Assembly: GCF_025398735.1 (NCBI RefSeq)
Contig: NZ_CP104694.1
Coordinates: forward strand, 2,505,001 to 2,569,000
Length of the DNA: 64,000 bases
Direction: 5' to 3'
Source of the DNA: Tahibacter amnicola
GTDB taxonomy: Bacteria > Pseudomonadota > Gammaproteobacteria > Xanthomonadales > Rhodanobacteraceae
The notes below the pieces were generated by a model, which was given only the letters and a program-made list of their open reading frames with translations, was not told the DNA's origin and made no database searches. Position 1 is the stretch's first letter, and each line of letters starts with the position of its first letter. Shown piece by piece: positions 8,648 to 19,333 of this stretch. A program made the position numbers and the translations under genes.

Positions 8648-9361
8648 TCACCGTTGCTGTGTCGCCGAGCCGTCGACGCACTGCGAGTATTCGTGGCTGG
8701 CGATCCTGCCATCACGGTCGATGTCGCAACTTTCAATGCTGGCCCGCGCCTGCAGATTGGTGTTGAGCTCATCCGAAGACACGTAGCCGTCGCGGTTGCG
8801 GTCGAGCAGGGTGAAACTCTGCTGCACGGACAGGGTCGGCTGGATCGTGCCGCCCACGGTGGTCGTGGTCGTCCCGTCGGCATTCAAGGTCGTCGTGGGA
8901 ATAGTCGTGTTCGTGGCCGGGTTCGCCGTGGTGCTGGCCGTGTTCGGATTGGCCGGTGCGCTGAGCGTGGGATTGGCCGGTGCGCTCAGCGTGGGGTTGG
9001 GCGGCGAACTGAGGGTCGAATTCACCGGTGCGCTGGTCTGCGCGTTGACCGGTGTGGGGGGCGTGGCGGGCGTTGCTGGCGCCTGCGCATCGACGGGCTG
9101 CCGACGCGTTGCGCTGTTGTCCGTCGGGGCGGTCGCCGTGGGCGGCGTGCGCGCGCCACTCGCTTGTGCGGTCGCCGATGTGTTTGATGAAGCCGTTGAG
9201 CTCGACTGTTGCGCCGGCGCGCCCTGCGGCCCGGCCGCATTGCTCGTTACCGGCGCCGGTACGGACTGGGGCGCAGCGCCAGTCGATTGCGCCAGTGCCG
9301 TGCCAGAAACAAAAGCAAACTGTACCGCCAATACCAGGGTCGTCTTGTGCAGTGCCGTCAT
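8648..9361 (-). CDS. Exported EF-hand protein with Pro/Thr/Ala-rich linker
   Basis: 237 aa from the ATG at 9361 (the signal peptide MTALHKTTLVLAVQFAF...ALAQ directly follows this Met). Residues 26-175 are low complexity, rich in Ala, Pro, Ser, Thr and Asn, with a short internal repeat (NPTLSAPA twice). Two EF-hand loops occur near the C-terminus: 'DRNRDGYVSSDE' (about 187-198) and 'DIDRDGRIASHE' (about 213-224). Both have Asp/Asn at loop positions 1, 3 and 5 and Glu at 12, so both should bind calcium. Two cysteines flank the second loop. This is the usual bacterial pattern of an exported calcium-binding protein tethered by a flexible linker. Its partner is unknown. Confidence 0.8.
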   Translation of the reverse strand: MTALHKTTLVLAVQFAFVSGTALAQSTGAAPQSVPAPVTSNAAGPQGAPAQQSSSTASSNTSATAQASGARTPPTATAPTDNSATRRQPVDAQAPATPATPPTPVNAQTSAPVNSTLSSPPNPTLSAPANPTLSAPANPNTASTTANPATNTTIPTTTLNADGTTTTTVGGTIQPTLSVQQSFTLLDRNRDGYVSSDELNTNLQARASIESCDIDRDGRIASHEYSQCVDGSATQQR

Positions 9362-9798
9362 GGGGGATCTCCCGTGTTCAATCACGCAGGTCCCGCACGG
9401 AGCGTGCCACGCGCGCGCGCCGCAATTCCCACGGAAGATCGCGCCCTGCAACGGGCTGAAAGCGTGGCCGATCCTGCGGCGTGCACGGCAATGGCGGGCC
9501 GGTCGTGCGATGTTCACGCATGCCGGCAGCGAGCTGCGCTGGCGCCCCCAATGCACGTGGTTCACCACTTCACCAAGGCGCCCGGGTGCCGGACTGTACT
9601 GCGGGCAACTCATCGGGACGAAAGACCCAGGCCCTGGACGGCTTTGCCTGCGTGTGGTCTGTACGCCGCGCGGGCAGGCGCTTCGCCGCGACTAGACATT
9701 GGTCAATAGCGGTGCAATACCGATTGACGCTGCTGCGTCGGCAGCGCCACCATCTCTGGCTGACATCTGTGTCGCTCCTTCGCTGCCAGGATCTCCGT
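9362..9798. other. 437-bp divergent intergenic region
   Basis: Lies between the divergent starts of the EF-hand gene (9361, -) and the DUF6151-like gene (9799, +). Several open frames cross it, but none has a ribosome site or recognisable protein. No strong hairpin or direct repeat was seen. It presumably holds both promoters; no confident -35/-10 pair could be picked. Confidence 0.4.
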
Positions 9799-10404
9799 AT
9801 GCCGGAAGCTGATCACCCCATTCAGTGTCAATGTGGAAAACTGCGCGGAACCCTGTCGCGCAGCGCCGCCTTCACGCGACTGCGCTGCTACTGCCGTGAT
9901 TGCCAGGCCTATGCACGCGCATTGGGCAAGCCCGCGGAGATTGTCGATCCGCAGGGTGGCAGCGATATTGTCGCGACGCTGCAGCAGCACGTTGCGTTCA
10001 GCCAGGGCAAGGAACAGCTCGCGTGTCTGTCCCTCAGCGAGCAAGGCCTGCTGCGCTGGTATGCGCGCTGCTGCAACACGCCGATCGGCAACACGGCGCG
10101 AGACGTGAAGATGTGCTACATCGGCCTGATGCACAGTGCGCTTTCCAGTGCACCGGTAACGCTGGATGCCGCTTTCGGCAATGCCGCGATCGCGGTCAAC
10201 GCGAAAAGCGCACGGGGGGCGGTCACCGAAAGCGGTATTCGGACGGTGCTTGCCACCGTCCGCATCATCGGACGGGTGCTGCAATCACGCTTCTCCGGAG
10301 CGTATCGGGCCAGCCCCTTCTTCTCCTATCCGGACGGACGCCCCGTTGCCGATCCGCGCGTGCTGGATGCGGCCGAACGCCAGCGCGCCTTCGACACCGC
10401 CTGA
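9799..10404 (+). CDS. DUF6151 / GFA-like zinc-binding protein
   Basis: 201 aa from the ATG at 9799 with an AGGAT ribosome site. The cysteine pattern 'CQCGKLRG', then 'CYCRDC' about 30 residues later, then 'RCCNTPIGNT' is that of glutathione-dependent formaldehyde-activating (GFA)-like proteins; the C-terminal half matches the DUF6151 branch more than true GFA. The cysteines would bind structural zinc. Relatives are annotated only as domain proteins, so the reaction is unknown. No signal peptide, so cytoplasmic. It stands alone, about 200 bp before the flippase gene on the same strand. Confidence 0.7.
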   Translation: MPEADHPIQCQCGKLRGTLSRSAAFTRLRCYCRDCQAYARALGKPAEIVDPQGGSDIVATLQQHVAFSQGKEQLACLSLSEQGLLRWYARCCNTPIGNTARDVKMCYIGLMHSALSSAPVTLDAAFGNAAIAVNAKSARGAVTESGIRTVLATVRIIGRVLQSRFSGAYRASPFFSYPDGRPVADPRVLDAAERQRAFDTA

Positions 10405-10604
10405 GACAGTAGCGGAACACCGAATTTCGCCACCGGGGCCCGCGTCGTCAGAGGCGCGCGCCTGGCCGAAGTGCTACTTTGCAGTCTCCGTTCGTGGGAG
10501 GCGCAGATGCGGGCTGATGAGGCCGGTCGGGCCCCGGCGAGTACTACCCGCAGGACTGCCCGGGTGGACAGCGTGCCGATGCGGGCGCGTCGTGATGGTG
10601 GGTC

Positions 10605-11873
10605 ATGCGCCTGATCTGGCGGCTGGCCGTCAACCTGGTCAGCGGGTACTTGCATATCGCCATGATGGCGGCGATCACGATCCTGGTCGTGCCGGTGTAT
10701 GCACGCACGATGGGGGCATCGCAGTGGGGCATCGTCGCGCTGTGCATGACCTTGCAGGGTCTGATGTTCTCGGTCGATGTCGCGCTGGGGCCGCTGATGT
10801 TGCGGGAGATTGCCCGTGCTGTGGGCAGCGGACGGCAGCGCCAGGTCGAGCGCCGTTTCCTGCGCATTTACCTGAGCATCGCCGCTGCGCTGTTTGTCGC
10901 AGGGCAGGCAGGAATCTCCCTGTTCGCGACTCCGCCGCAGGCAGGTAGTCCGGATGAGCTGACCACGGCATTACGTCTGGTCCTGGTTCAGTTCTTTTTC
11001 CAGTTCTCCAACAATGCGGCGATCGGTTACTGGAACGGCATGCAGCGCCAGGCCTTCGCCAATCTGCGGCTGGCGATGTTCACGCTCATGAAGCACGGCC
11101 TTGCCCTGGCGCTGGTGCTGGGGTGGAAGGCGAGCGCGCTGGTCTACCTGACCCCCTTTGCCATCATCGGCGGGCTGGAATTCCTGACCAACCAGTGGCG
11201 CGTACGCGCCAGCGTGGCAGGCATTCACACGGGGCCGCTGGACAGTGACCACGACGCTGTCAGCGGTTGGCGCGAGCTGGCGGCCTACGGTCCCACGGCG
11301 ATCCTGGGTCTGCTCACGACCCAGATCGACCGCGTTGCGCTGTCGTTCCTGCTGCCGGCCAGTGAGTACGGCGTGTACTACCTCATCTCGGCACTGATGT
11401 TGTCGCTGCTGTCACTCCAGGCACCGATTCACCGCGCCTTTCTGCCGGCGCTGGTCACCGCCACGGCAGCGGCGCGCGTGGTGGCGGCGATGCGCCGCGT
11501 CTCGGTGCTGGCGCTAAGCCTGCCATGCCTTGCAATGGCCGTGTTTCCGGAGTTTCTGCTACGTGTCTGGTTGCACGATGCGACCATGGCGACGGCCGGG
11601 GCAGACTGCCTGCGCCTTCAGCTGCTGGCCGTCGCCCTGATCGCCTTCTATGCACCGACCGGTCAGCTGCTCTTCAGCCAGCACCGGTACCCGCTGATGT
11701 TTCGCATGAACGCCGTGATCCTGGTACTGCAGGGCGGCATCCTGGTGATCTTCGCGCCGACGCTGGGATTGCTCGCCGGCGGCCTGGCGTGGTGTGGCCT
11801 GGGCGTGGTGCAGGCGGTGATGGCAGTGGTCCTCTGGCCGCGCCGCGGGTCGGACGCGCCGGTAACCGGGTGA
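10605..11873 (+). CDS. Polysaccharide/lipid-linked oligosaccharide flippase (Wzx-like, MOP superfamily)
   Basis: 422 aa, almost entirely hydrophobic, with about 12 predicted membrane helices starting at 'AVNLVSGYLHIAMMAAITILVV' after a short cytoplasmic MRLIWR. 'VYARTMGASQWGIVAL' at the end of helix 1 is the typical Wzx/MOP sequence ('LGxxxFG-V'). The family flips undecaprenyl-linked sugar units across the inner membrane for O-antigen or exopolysaccharide assembly. No glycosyltransferase or polymerase gene is adjacent, so it is an orphan copy and its substrate is unknown. The start at 10605 gives a good N-terminus; the GTG/ATG codons upstream lack support. Confidence 0.8.
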   Translation: MRLIWRLAVNLVSGYLHIAMMAAITILVVPVYARTMGASQWGIVALCMTLQGLMFSVDVALGPLMLREIARAVGSGRQRQVERRFLRIYLSIAAALFVAGQAGISLFATPPQAGSPDELTTALRLVLVQFFFQFSNNAAIGYWNGMQRQAFANLRLAMFTLMKHGLALALVLGWKASALVYLTPFAIIGGLEFLTNQWRVRASVAGIHTGPLDSDHDAVSGWRELAAYGPTAILGLLTTQIDRVALSFLLPASEYGVYYLISALMLSLLSLQAPIHRAFLPALVTATAAARVVAAMRRVSVLALSLPCLAMAVFPEFLLRVWLHDATMATAGADCLRLQLLAVALIAFYAPTGQLLFSQHRYPLMFRMNAVILVLQGGILVIFAPTLGLLAGGLAWCGLGVVQAVMAVVLWPRRGSDAPVTG

Positions 11874-12023
11874 AGCGGCGGCGCATTCGTTCTGTGCGGG
11901 CGGGGCGGCTCCTGGCAAACTGAGCAGCCGTTCGCACAACAGGTGCGTATCGATTGGCGGATCCACGCCGCCGCTGCTGCGAAGATGCGCTGTTTTCGCC
12001 CCCTCGATCGACAAGGAAGCCCG

Positions 12024-14378
12024 ATGTCCCTGCTGTTCCGCCTCTTCGCCGCAACCGGCCTGTGCCTGGGCGGCGTGTCCGCATCGTCCGGCGCCGACTG
12101 GCACTCGTCCGCCGACCTGGTCAAGCGCAGCCCCGACAGGTTCGTCCGGGCTGACAAGGCTGCCATCGAGGCCGCGCTGCAGCGCGCCGACAAGGTGGTT
12201 CACGTCGACGACTATCTGCGCGAGAAGAACCTGACGGTCTACCTGCACAAGGGCGACCTTGTCGTGGACGGTTCATTTTCCAACGACGACGCGTTGATCG
12301 TCGACGGCAACCTCACCATCCGGGGCAGCTACGACGACTACAACCCGGGTATCGGCGTGCTCCTGGTCACCGGCGACCTGCGCGTGGAAAACCTGGTGAG
12401 CTGGGGCACTGTGGCAGTCAATGGACGGCTGGACGCCAGCGGCCTGGTCTACGCCTACTACAACGACTTCACCTTTGAGGTCGGTGGCCCGGTGAAAGCG
12501 CAGGCATTGGTCGTGTACGACAAGATGAGCGACTATGGCCCGGTCGAGGCTGCCGTCGTGCAGACTCACGATGACATCCAGCACGCGCAGGCGCTGCGCC
12601 ATTTCGTGCCGGAACTGATGATCGACGACGTGCTTGAACATGATCCGGAAGACGGCGAGGTGTCGGCCTGGGCCAGCTACGGCGCAGCCACGAGCCGCAT
12701 TCACGACGAGCTGCCACTGTTTCGTGAATCGCCGGCGCCCGAGAACCTGCCGGCGGACGTCAACCGTCTGCTGCAGGCGTCAGTGGACGAGGCGACCATC
12801 GCGCGCCTGGCCAGCTCGGATCGACTCCTGGCAATGGTGGCAGCGGCACGCGAGAAACTGCCGTTGACCATCCAGCGCCAGCTGCTGGCCCAGGGCGATG
12901 CGAAGGTGCTGGAGCTTCTGGCCGGCAACCCGTCCACCAGCAAGGTCATCCTGGAACAGATCGCGAAGGCGAAGCCGCAGACGGCGTCTGCGATCGCGAC
13001 TAACCCCAACGCGCCGTCTTCCGTGCTCGCTCCGATGGCGCAGAACACCGATCCCGCCGTGCGCATGGCCGTGCTGGAGCATGCTGATCCGCCGTTGGAA
13101 CACCTGGTGAAGCTTGCCGGGGATGAATCGGCCGAGGTGCGCGAAGCGCTCGCACGCAGCCGGCATGTCCGGCGCCTGTCGGCGGCCGTCCTGGGTACGC
13201 TGGTGAACGACAAGGAAGCGGGCGTGCGCGCCGCGCTTCCGGTGCATGACTCGCTACTCACCGTGGAGCAGTACGCGGCGCTCGCGGCCGACACGAGCGC
13301 GGTCGTGCGGGTTGCCGTGGCCGAGTCGCTGAGCCGCCAGGCGGTGTGGGAACAAGTACCGGTGGGTGAGACGCCGGCGCGGGAAGCGCTGGCCTTGCGC
13401 CTTTCATCGGATGAAGACAAGCAGGTTGTCGCTGCGGTCCTGGCCGCGCTCGCGCCAGCCGAGCAGGAGCGCCTCGCGGCCTCGGCGCAGGCGCCCTTCA
13501 AGCGCGTCGTCGATGTCACGCTGGCCAGGCACACCCGCAGTGTCGCGCTGATGTCGCGCTATGCGGAGGGTGCGCAGGACCTGGCCGAGGAGCTGGCGGA
13601 AAACCTCGCGTTGCCTGCGGCGGTGCAGGAAAAGCTGGTGGCGCGCCTGCCGCCTGCGGCATCCCATCCCCATGTGTCGCGCTTCGATCTGGAGGCTTTT
13701 GTCGCACAAAGCCAGACCTGGGACGCGGTCGTTGCCAAGCTCATGGAAAACGAGAATGCCGCCGCCTCCGCTGTCCTGGCGACGGCGAAGTACTGCAAGG
13801 CGATTCGCGGTGACGCGACCTTCTGCTCCAGCCTGATGGACCGGGACGACCTCAGCGCGGACGTGTTCGACGTATTGGCCGGAACCGGAGACATGGAATT
13901 CCGTGAAGACTGGGCGCTGACGGTGCTGGGTAGCATCCACGCGTCGCGTGCCCAGATCGAACGTGCCGTGCCGCTGTGGTACGACGACGACAAGGCCCTG
14001 CAATCGGCCGTGAAGGCGCTGGGCAAGCACTCCGATGACGCGGCCTGGTTTGGCGCGCTGGCGCAATCGGAACACGCACAGTTGCGCGAGATTGCCGCCA
14101 CTAACGCGGCCACGCCGCCGGCGGTGGTTGCACGCCTGCTGGAAGACCCGGAAGAAGATGTCCGTGGTCCTGCATCGGCCAACCCGTCGTTGCCTGCGGA
14201 CGTTCTTGCCAGGACGGCGAAGTCGCCCTCCTGGGCACTGAGCAATCCGGCAATCCCCGACGCGTTGCTGCGCGAATTGCTGGACCGGGCGCTGGCAGGC
14301 GCCGAGGCGACACCCGACGCGGATGACGTGAAGGAAGTGATTGCGCGCCGGTTCCTGAGGGCCAGGGCCGGGCAATAG
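12024..14378 (+). CDS. Exported bactofilin-like plus LRV/HEAT-repeat protein
   Basis: 784 aa from the ATG at 12024 (AAGGA site 7 nt upstream). It has a signal peptide (MSLLFRLFAATGLCLGGVSAS), then about residues 70-170 with right-handed beta-helix-like, bactofilin-type repeats ('GDLVVDGSFSNDDALIVDG', 'GNLTIRGSYDDYNPG', 'GDLRVENLVSWGTVAVNG'). The rest is a long series of helical repeats of the leucine-rich-repeat-variant/HEAT kind ('ATNPNAPSSVLAPMAQNTD', 'LAGDESAEVREALARS', 'AANPSLPADVLARTAKSPS'). LRV repeats are usually cytoplasmic; here a signal peptide implies the periplasm or outside. The unit is monocistronic and ends in a very strong terminator hairpin. No enzyme motif seen; likely a structural or binding scaffold. 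Confidence 0.7.
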   Translation: MSLLFRLFAATGLCLGGVSASSGADWHSSADLVKRSPDRFVRADKAAIEAALQRADKVVHVDDYLREKNLTVYLHKGDLVVDGSFSNDDALIVDGNLTIRGSYDDYNPGIGVLLVTGDLRVENLVSWGTVAVNGRLDASGLVYAYYNDFTFEVGGPVKAQALVVYDKMSDYGPVEAAVVQTHDDIQHAQALRHFVPELMIDDVLEHDPEDGEVSAWASYGAATSRIHDELPLFRESPAPENLPADVNRLLQASVDEATIARLASSDRLLAMVAAAREKLPLTIQRQLLAQGDAKVLELLAGNPSTSKVILEQIAKAKPQTASAIATNPNAPSSVLAPMAQNTDPAVRMAVLEHADPPLEHLVKLAGDESAEVREALARSRHVRRLSAAVLGTLVNDKEAGVRAALPVHDSLLTVEQYAALAADTSAVVRVAVAESLSRQAVWEQVPVGETPAREALALRLSSDEDKQVVAAVLAALAPAEQERLAASAQAPFKRVVDVTLARHTRSVALMSRYAEGAQDLAEELAENLALPAAVQEKLVARLPPAASHPHVSRFDLEAFVAQSQTWDAVVAKLMENENAAASAVLATAKYCKAIRGDATFCSSLMDRDDLSADVFDVLAGTGDMEFREDWALTVLGSIHASRAQIERAVPLWYDDDKALQSAVKALGKHSDDAAWFGALAQSEHAQLREIAATNAATPPAVVARLLEDPEEDVRGPASANPSLPADVLARTAKSPSWALSNPAIPDALLRELLDRALAGAEATPDADDVKEVIARRFLRARAGQ

Positions 14379-14386
14379 TCCCGTCA

Positions 14387-14421
14387 CCGGTGGCTTTCGT
14401 GCCGCGCACGAAAGCCACCGG
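14387..14421. terminator. Strong bidirectional hairpin terminator
   Basis: A perfect 14-bp stem (CCGGTGGCTTTCGT at 14387-14400 with its complement at 14408-14421) and a 7-nt loop sit between the convergent stops at 14378 and 14433. On the plus strand ATTTCT follows; there is no long T-run. Confidence 0.8.
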
Positions 14422-14432
14422 CATTTCTCGCA

Positions 14433-14966
14433 TCACGGGTTGGGGGGATAGCGTTCCCAATAGCCGGGTTTCGGTGCCGTCTGTTCCACCACGTCGATCC
14501 AGGTTCCCGACGGATCCTTCACCGCGAAACGACGCTGGCCCCAGTCCTCGTCGTGCAGGTCATAGGCCATCTCGACGCCACGGGCACGCAGCCGCTCGTA
14601 CACGGCACCGGCGTCCGCTACCTGCAAAGTCAGGAATACGCCCTGGCCGCCGTACGTCTCGGGGCCTGGTGGACGCGACGGGTGGTCGGGGCGCATGAAG
14701 GCGATGCCATGGACGCCGTCCGGCGACTGCAGATAGACGAACCAGCTTGATTCAAACGCGACAGCGTAGCCCAGTACATCGCGCCAGTAGTCACGGCTCT
14801 GGGTGAATGCGGCGGTCACGATAACCGGATAGTGCGATTGCAGCTTCATGTCATGGCCCGGTTGTGTACGACTTGCCGTCGTGGACGACCCGGCCGGCGC
14901 CGGTGTCGATGCGGAAATGGACAGGCTATGCAGGCCCAGGAGCAACGCGCAGGCGAACTTCATCAT
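14433..14966 (-). CDS. VOC-family (glyoxalase/bleomycin-resistance-like) protein with signal peptide
   Basis: 177 aa from the first of two tandem ATGs at 14966, which has GGAGA about 8 nt upstream. The first about 18 residues (MMKFACALLLGLHSLSISA) look like a signal peptide; a Ser/Thr/Pro linker then leads to one VOC domain ('HYPVIVTAAFTQSRDYW', 'GVFLTLQVADAGAVYERL', 'DPSGTWIDVVEQ'). The internal Met of 'MKLQSHYPV' (near 14850) would give the usual cytoplasmic VOC protein, so export is uncertain. VOC proteins bind metals and act as dioxygenases, isomerases or drug-binding proteins; the substrate here is unknown. It starts 17 nt after the AraC-GyrI gene and is probably co-transcribed with it. 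Confidence 0.7.
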   Translation of the reverse strand: MMKFACALLLGLHSLSISASTPAPAGSSTTASRTQPGHDMKLQSHYPVIVTAAFTQSRDYWRDVLGYAVAFESSWFVYLQSPDGVHGIAFMRPDHPSRPPGPETYGGQGVFLTLQVADAGAVYERLRARGVEMAYDLHDEDWGQRRFAVKDPSGTWIDVVEQTAPKPGYWERYPPNP

Positions 14967-14983
14967 CGCAAGGTCTCCGGCAC

Positions 14984-15853
14984 TCAGCACAGGGGAACCG
15001 CGATCTGGGTGCGCAACTGGTGGGGTGGCACCGTGCGTACATCGTTGAGGTATTCCTCGACACACGGCCCGTCGCGGCCTTCCTCGCCGCTCTGGGGCAG
15101 CCAGCTGCAGAACAGCCAGTGATAGGCGCGATCAAGCTCCGCGTAGGGGCCGACGTGTTCGATCACCGCATAGCGTCCGCCGGCAATGACCTGCCAATGC
15201 ACGCTGTCATCCAGCGGGGTTTCGCCCGGGCGCGTGACTGATTCGGTCATGAATGCCGCGGTCGAGCGCAGCTCGGCCTCCGGTTTGGCGCTCGGGTCAT
15301 CCGGGTACATGCCGAACCAGCGGGTGGAATCGCGCAGCAATTGCCGCGCAGCGGCCCAGACCTGCAGATGCTCGAACACCTGGCCGATCTGGTGGTAGGC
15401 GCCGTGGTGCGTGCGTGCGATGACCGTGATTTCCGGCCTGTTTTCGATGCGAACTTCGTACATATCCATTGCCTCCGGTGGAGTGAACCTGGGCAGCAGT
15501 GACGGCGCCTGACCGCGCTGGCGATAGCGTGCCGGCGCCTGGCCGTACGCGTTCGCAAAGGCGCGGGTGAACGCCGCCTGGCTGCCGTAACCGGCACGCT
15601 GTGCAATCGTCTTGATCGGATCGGTGCTGCCCAGCAGGCTGATGGCGGCCTGATGCAGACGCAACCGTCGTTGCGTGTCCTTGACGGTTTCGCCGGTCAT
15701 CGCGTGGTAGATCCGGTGAAAATGAAACGGCGAGAACAGTCCGATCGCCGCCAGTTGTTCGAGCGAGGGATCCTGCTCCGGGTGCCGCACCAGATGCTGC
15801 ACGACACGCAGCACGCGGTCGGCGTAACTCAGGCGGGTGCGGGAGCGTTTCAT
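14984..15853 (-). CDS. AraC-family regulator with GyrI-like effector domain
   Basis: 289 aa from the ATG at 15853. It has an N-terminal AraC/XylS double helix-turn-helix (about 10-110: 'LEQLAAIGLFSPFHFHRIY', 'IKTIAQRAGYGSQAAFTRAF') and a C-terminal GyrI/SbmC-like small-molecule-binding domain (about 130-289: 'YEVRIENRPEITVIARTHHG', 'WQVIAGGRYAVIEHVGPY'). This is the Rob/BmrR-like architecture that activates efflux or detoxification genes when a hydrophobic drug binds. It lies 17 nt upstream of the VOC gene, the probable target or partner. Confidence 0.88.
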   Translation of the reverse strand: MKRSRTRLSYADRVLRVVQHLVRHPEQDPSLEQLAAIGLFSPFHFHRIYHAMTGETVKDTQRRLRLHQAAISLLGSTDPIKTIAQRAGYGSQAAFTRAFANAYGQAPARYRQRGQAPSLLPRFTPPEAMDMYEVRIENRPEITVIARTHHGAYHQIGQVFEHLQVWAAARQLLRDSTRWFGMYPDDPSAKPEAELRSTAAFMTESVTRPGETPLDDSVHWQVIAGGRYAVIEHVGPYAELDRAYHWLFCSWLPQSGEEGRDGPCVEEYLNDVRTVPPHQLRTQIAVPLC

Positions 15854-16041
15854 CAGGGTTCCTCGTGCTCAACGACGGGGCAGGACGATTGCCGTGCCGG
15901 TGGCCATGATGCGGCGACGGCTTTTGATCCGGGTTGCTCAGTTGGACGGGCGGGACCGCTCAGCCCCGGCGAGGCGGTGGCGTGGGTGCTGTCCGGCGGC
16001 GGGGGGCGCAGGGGCGGCGCCGGCCTCCGCCGCCGTGCGGT

Positions 16042-18234
<2,193 letters not shown>

Positions 18235-18332
18235 GGTCGGGTCCGATGGGCGTGGGCTGGCGGGCTGGAGCCGGGGCAACGCAAAGGCGGTGGTGCGCTA
18301 CACCGTCATCGTGACGGTCTTGCTATCGCGTC

Positions 18333-19088
18333 CTATCCCCTCGCCGGGGGATTCCAGCCGAGCGCGTTATACACATGGAAACGCGCGATACCGAGGTATT
18401 CGTGCAGGGCGAAATCGGTGGCCATCAGGTTGTAGGCCAATGGGAGAACGCTGCCCGCGGCGTCCAGGTAGTCCGCCCGCACCGGAATGGTGCGGATGCC
18501 GAAGTGCTCAAAGTAGAGCATGCTGCGCGTGAGGTGAAGGCCGGAGGTGACCAGATATACCCGGTCCGGCTGCAGCGCGGCGAGTAACGGTTCGCAGTAG
18601 CGGGCGTTTTCCCAGGTGTTCTGACTGCGGGTTTCCGCGATGAGGTCGGTTTCGGGCACGCCCAGCTTTGCCAGCTGACGTACGTAAACGGCGCCCTCGC
18701 TGTCACCGTTGCCGTGCACGTCGCCGCCGCTGGCCACCACCTTGCACTCGCCGCCCGCCTGGCGACATCCGTGATAGAGCTCAGCGGCTTTGGTGACCCG
18801 GCTGTGTGCCAGCGGGCTGACCTCGGCGGCCATGCGGGCCGCGGGGCTGACGGTGCCTGCCCCGAGCAGCACGATGGCGCTGCGCACGCCAAACGACGCC
18901 GCCATCGGCTGGGCATAGGGGGCTTGCAGCGGCTGCAGCAGGAGCTGCGGCAGCGGGCCGCAGCCGGCGGCCAGGAACAGGCCGACGACGAGTGCCGCCA
19001 TCGTGCCGCGAAGACGGTGTCGTCCCCAGCGATGGAACATCACGATCAAGCCGGTCAGCAGGATCAGGATCAGCAGCACGCCAGTCAT
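18333..19088 (-). CDS. ydcF: YdcF/DUF218-family membrane-anchored protein
   Basis: 251 aa from the ATG at 19088. Two N-terminal hydrophobic segments (about 2-18 and 28-48) anchor a DUF218 domain: 'SAIVLLGAG', then 'VVASGGDVHGNGDSEGAVYV', 'ETRSQNTWENARY' (the conserved S-x-NTxENa) and 'VYLVTSGLHLTRSMLYF'. Members such as E. coli YdcF, SanA and ElyC act at the envelope, ElyC in lipid-carrier metabolism. The exact reaction is not established. The annotation is by family only. It lies about 100 bp upstream of the hybrid kinase on the same strand. Confidence 0.85.
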   Translation of the reverse strand: MTGVLLILILLTGLIVMFHRWGRHRLRGTMAALVVGLFLAAGCGPLPQLLLQPLQAPYAQPMAASFGVRSAIVLLGAGTVSPAARMAAEVSPLAHSRVTKAAELYHGCRQAGGECKVVASGGDVHGNGDSEGAVYVRQLAKLGVPETDLIAETRSQNTWENARYCEPLLAALQPDRVYLVTSGLHLTRSMLYFEHFGIRTIPVRADYLDAAGSVLPLAYNLMATDFALHEYLGIARFHVYNALGWNPPARG

Positions 19089-19333
19089 CCCCGGAAGTCA
19101 ACGTCGGCTGCCCCTCGCTGTGGCTGAAGCCGGGCTGGCAGCGGGCCTTCAAAGGGGGCAGGACCGGCAAGCATAGCCGCCGCGCCGGCCGGGCAGAAGC
19201 GCCACCGGTCATCGCGTATCCGGCGTGACACAGCCGCTGGCTCGGCCGCGTTGAATCCAGGGGCTGCCGATGCCGCGTATCTACCCGGTATTCGAACGTC
19301 GTCGCCGGACCTGCCGGCACCAGGGAGATCACC

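Noticed and set aside
8971-9005. Short direct repeats (NPTLSAPA coding) as a CRISPR or mobile repeat
   Set aside because: Only two in-frame copies within a low-complexity linker; no spacers.
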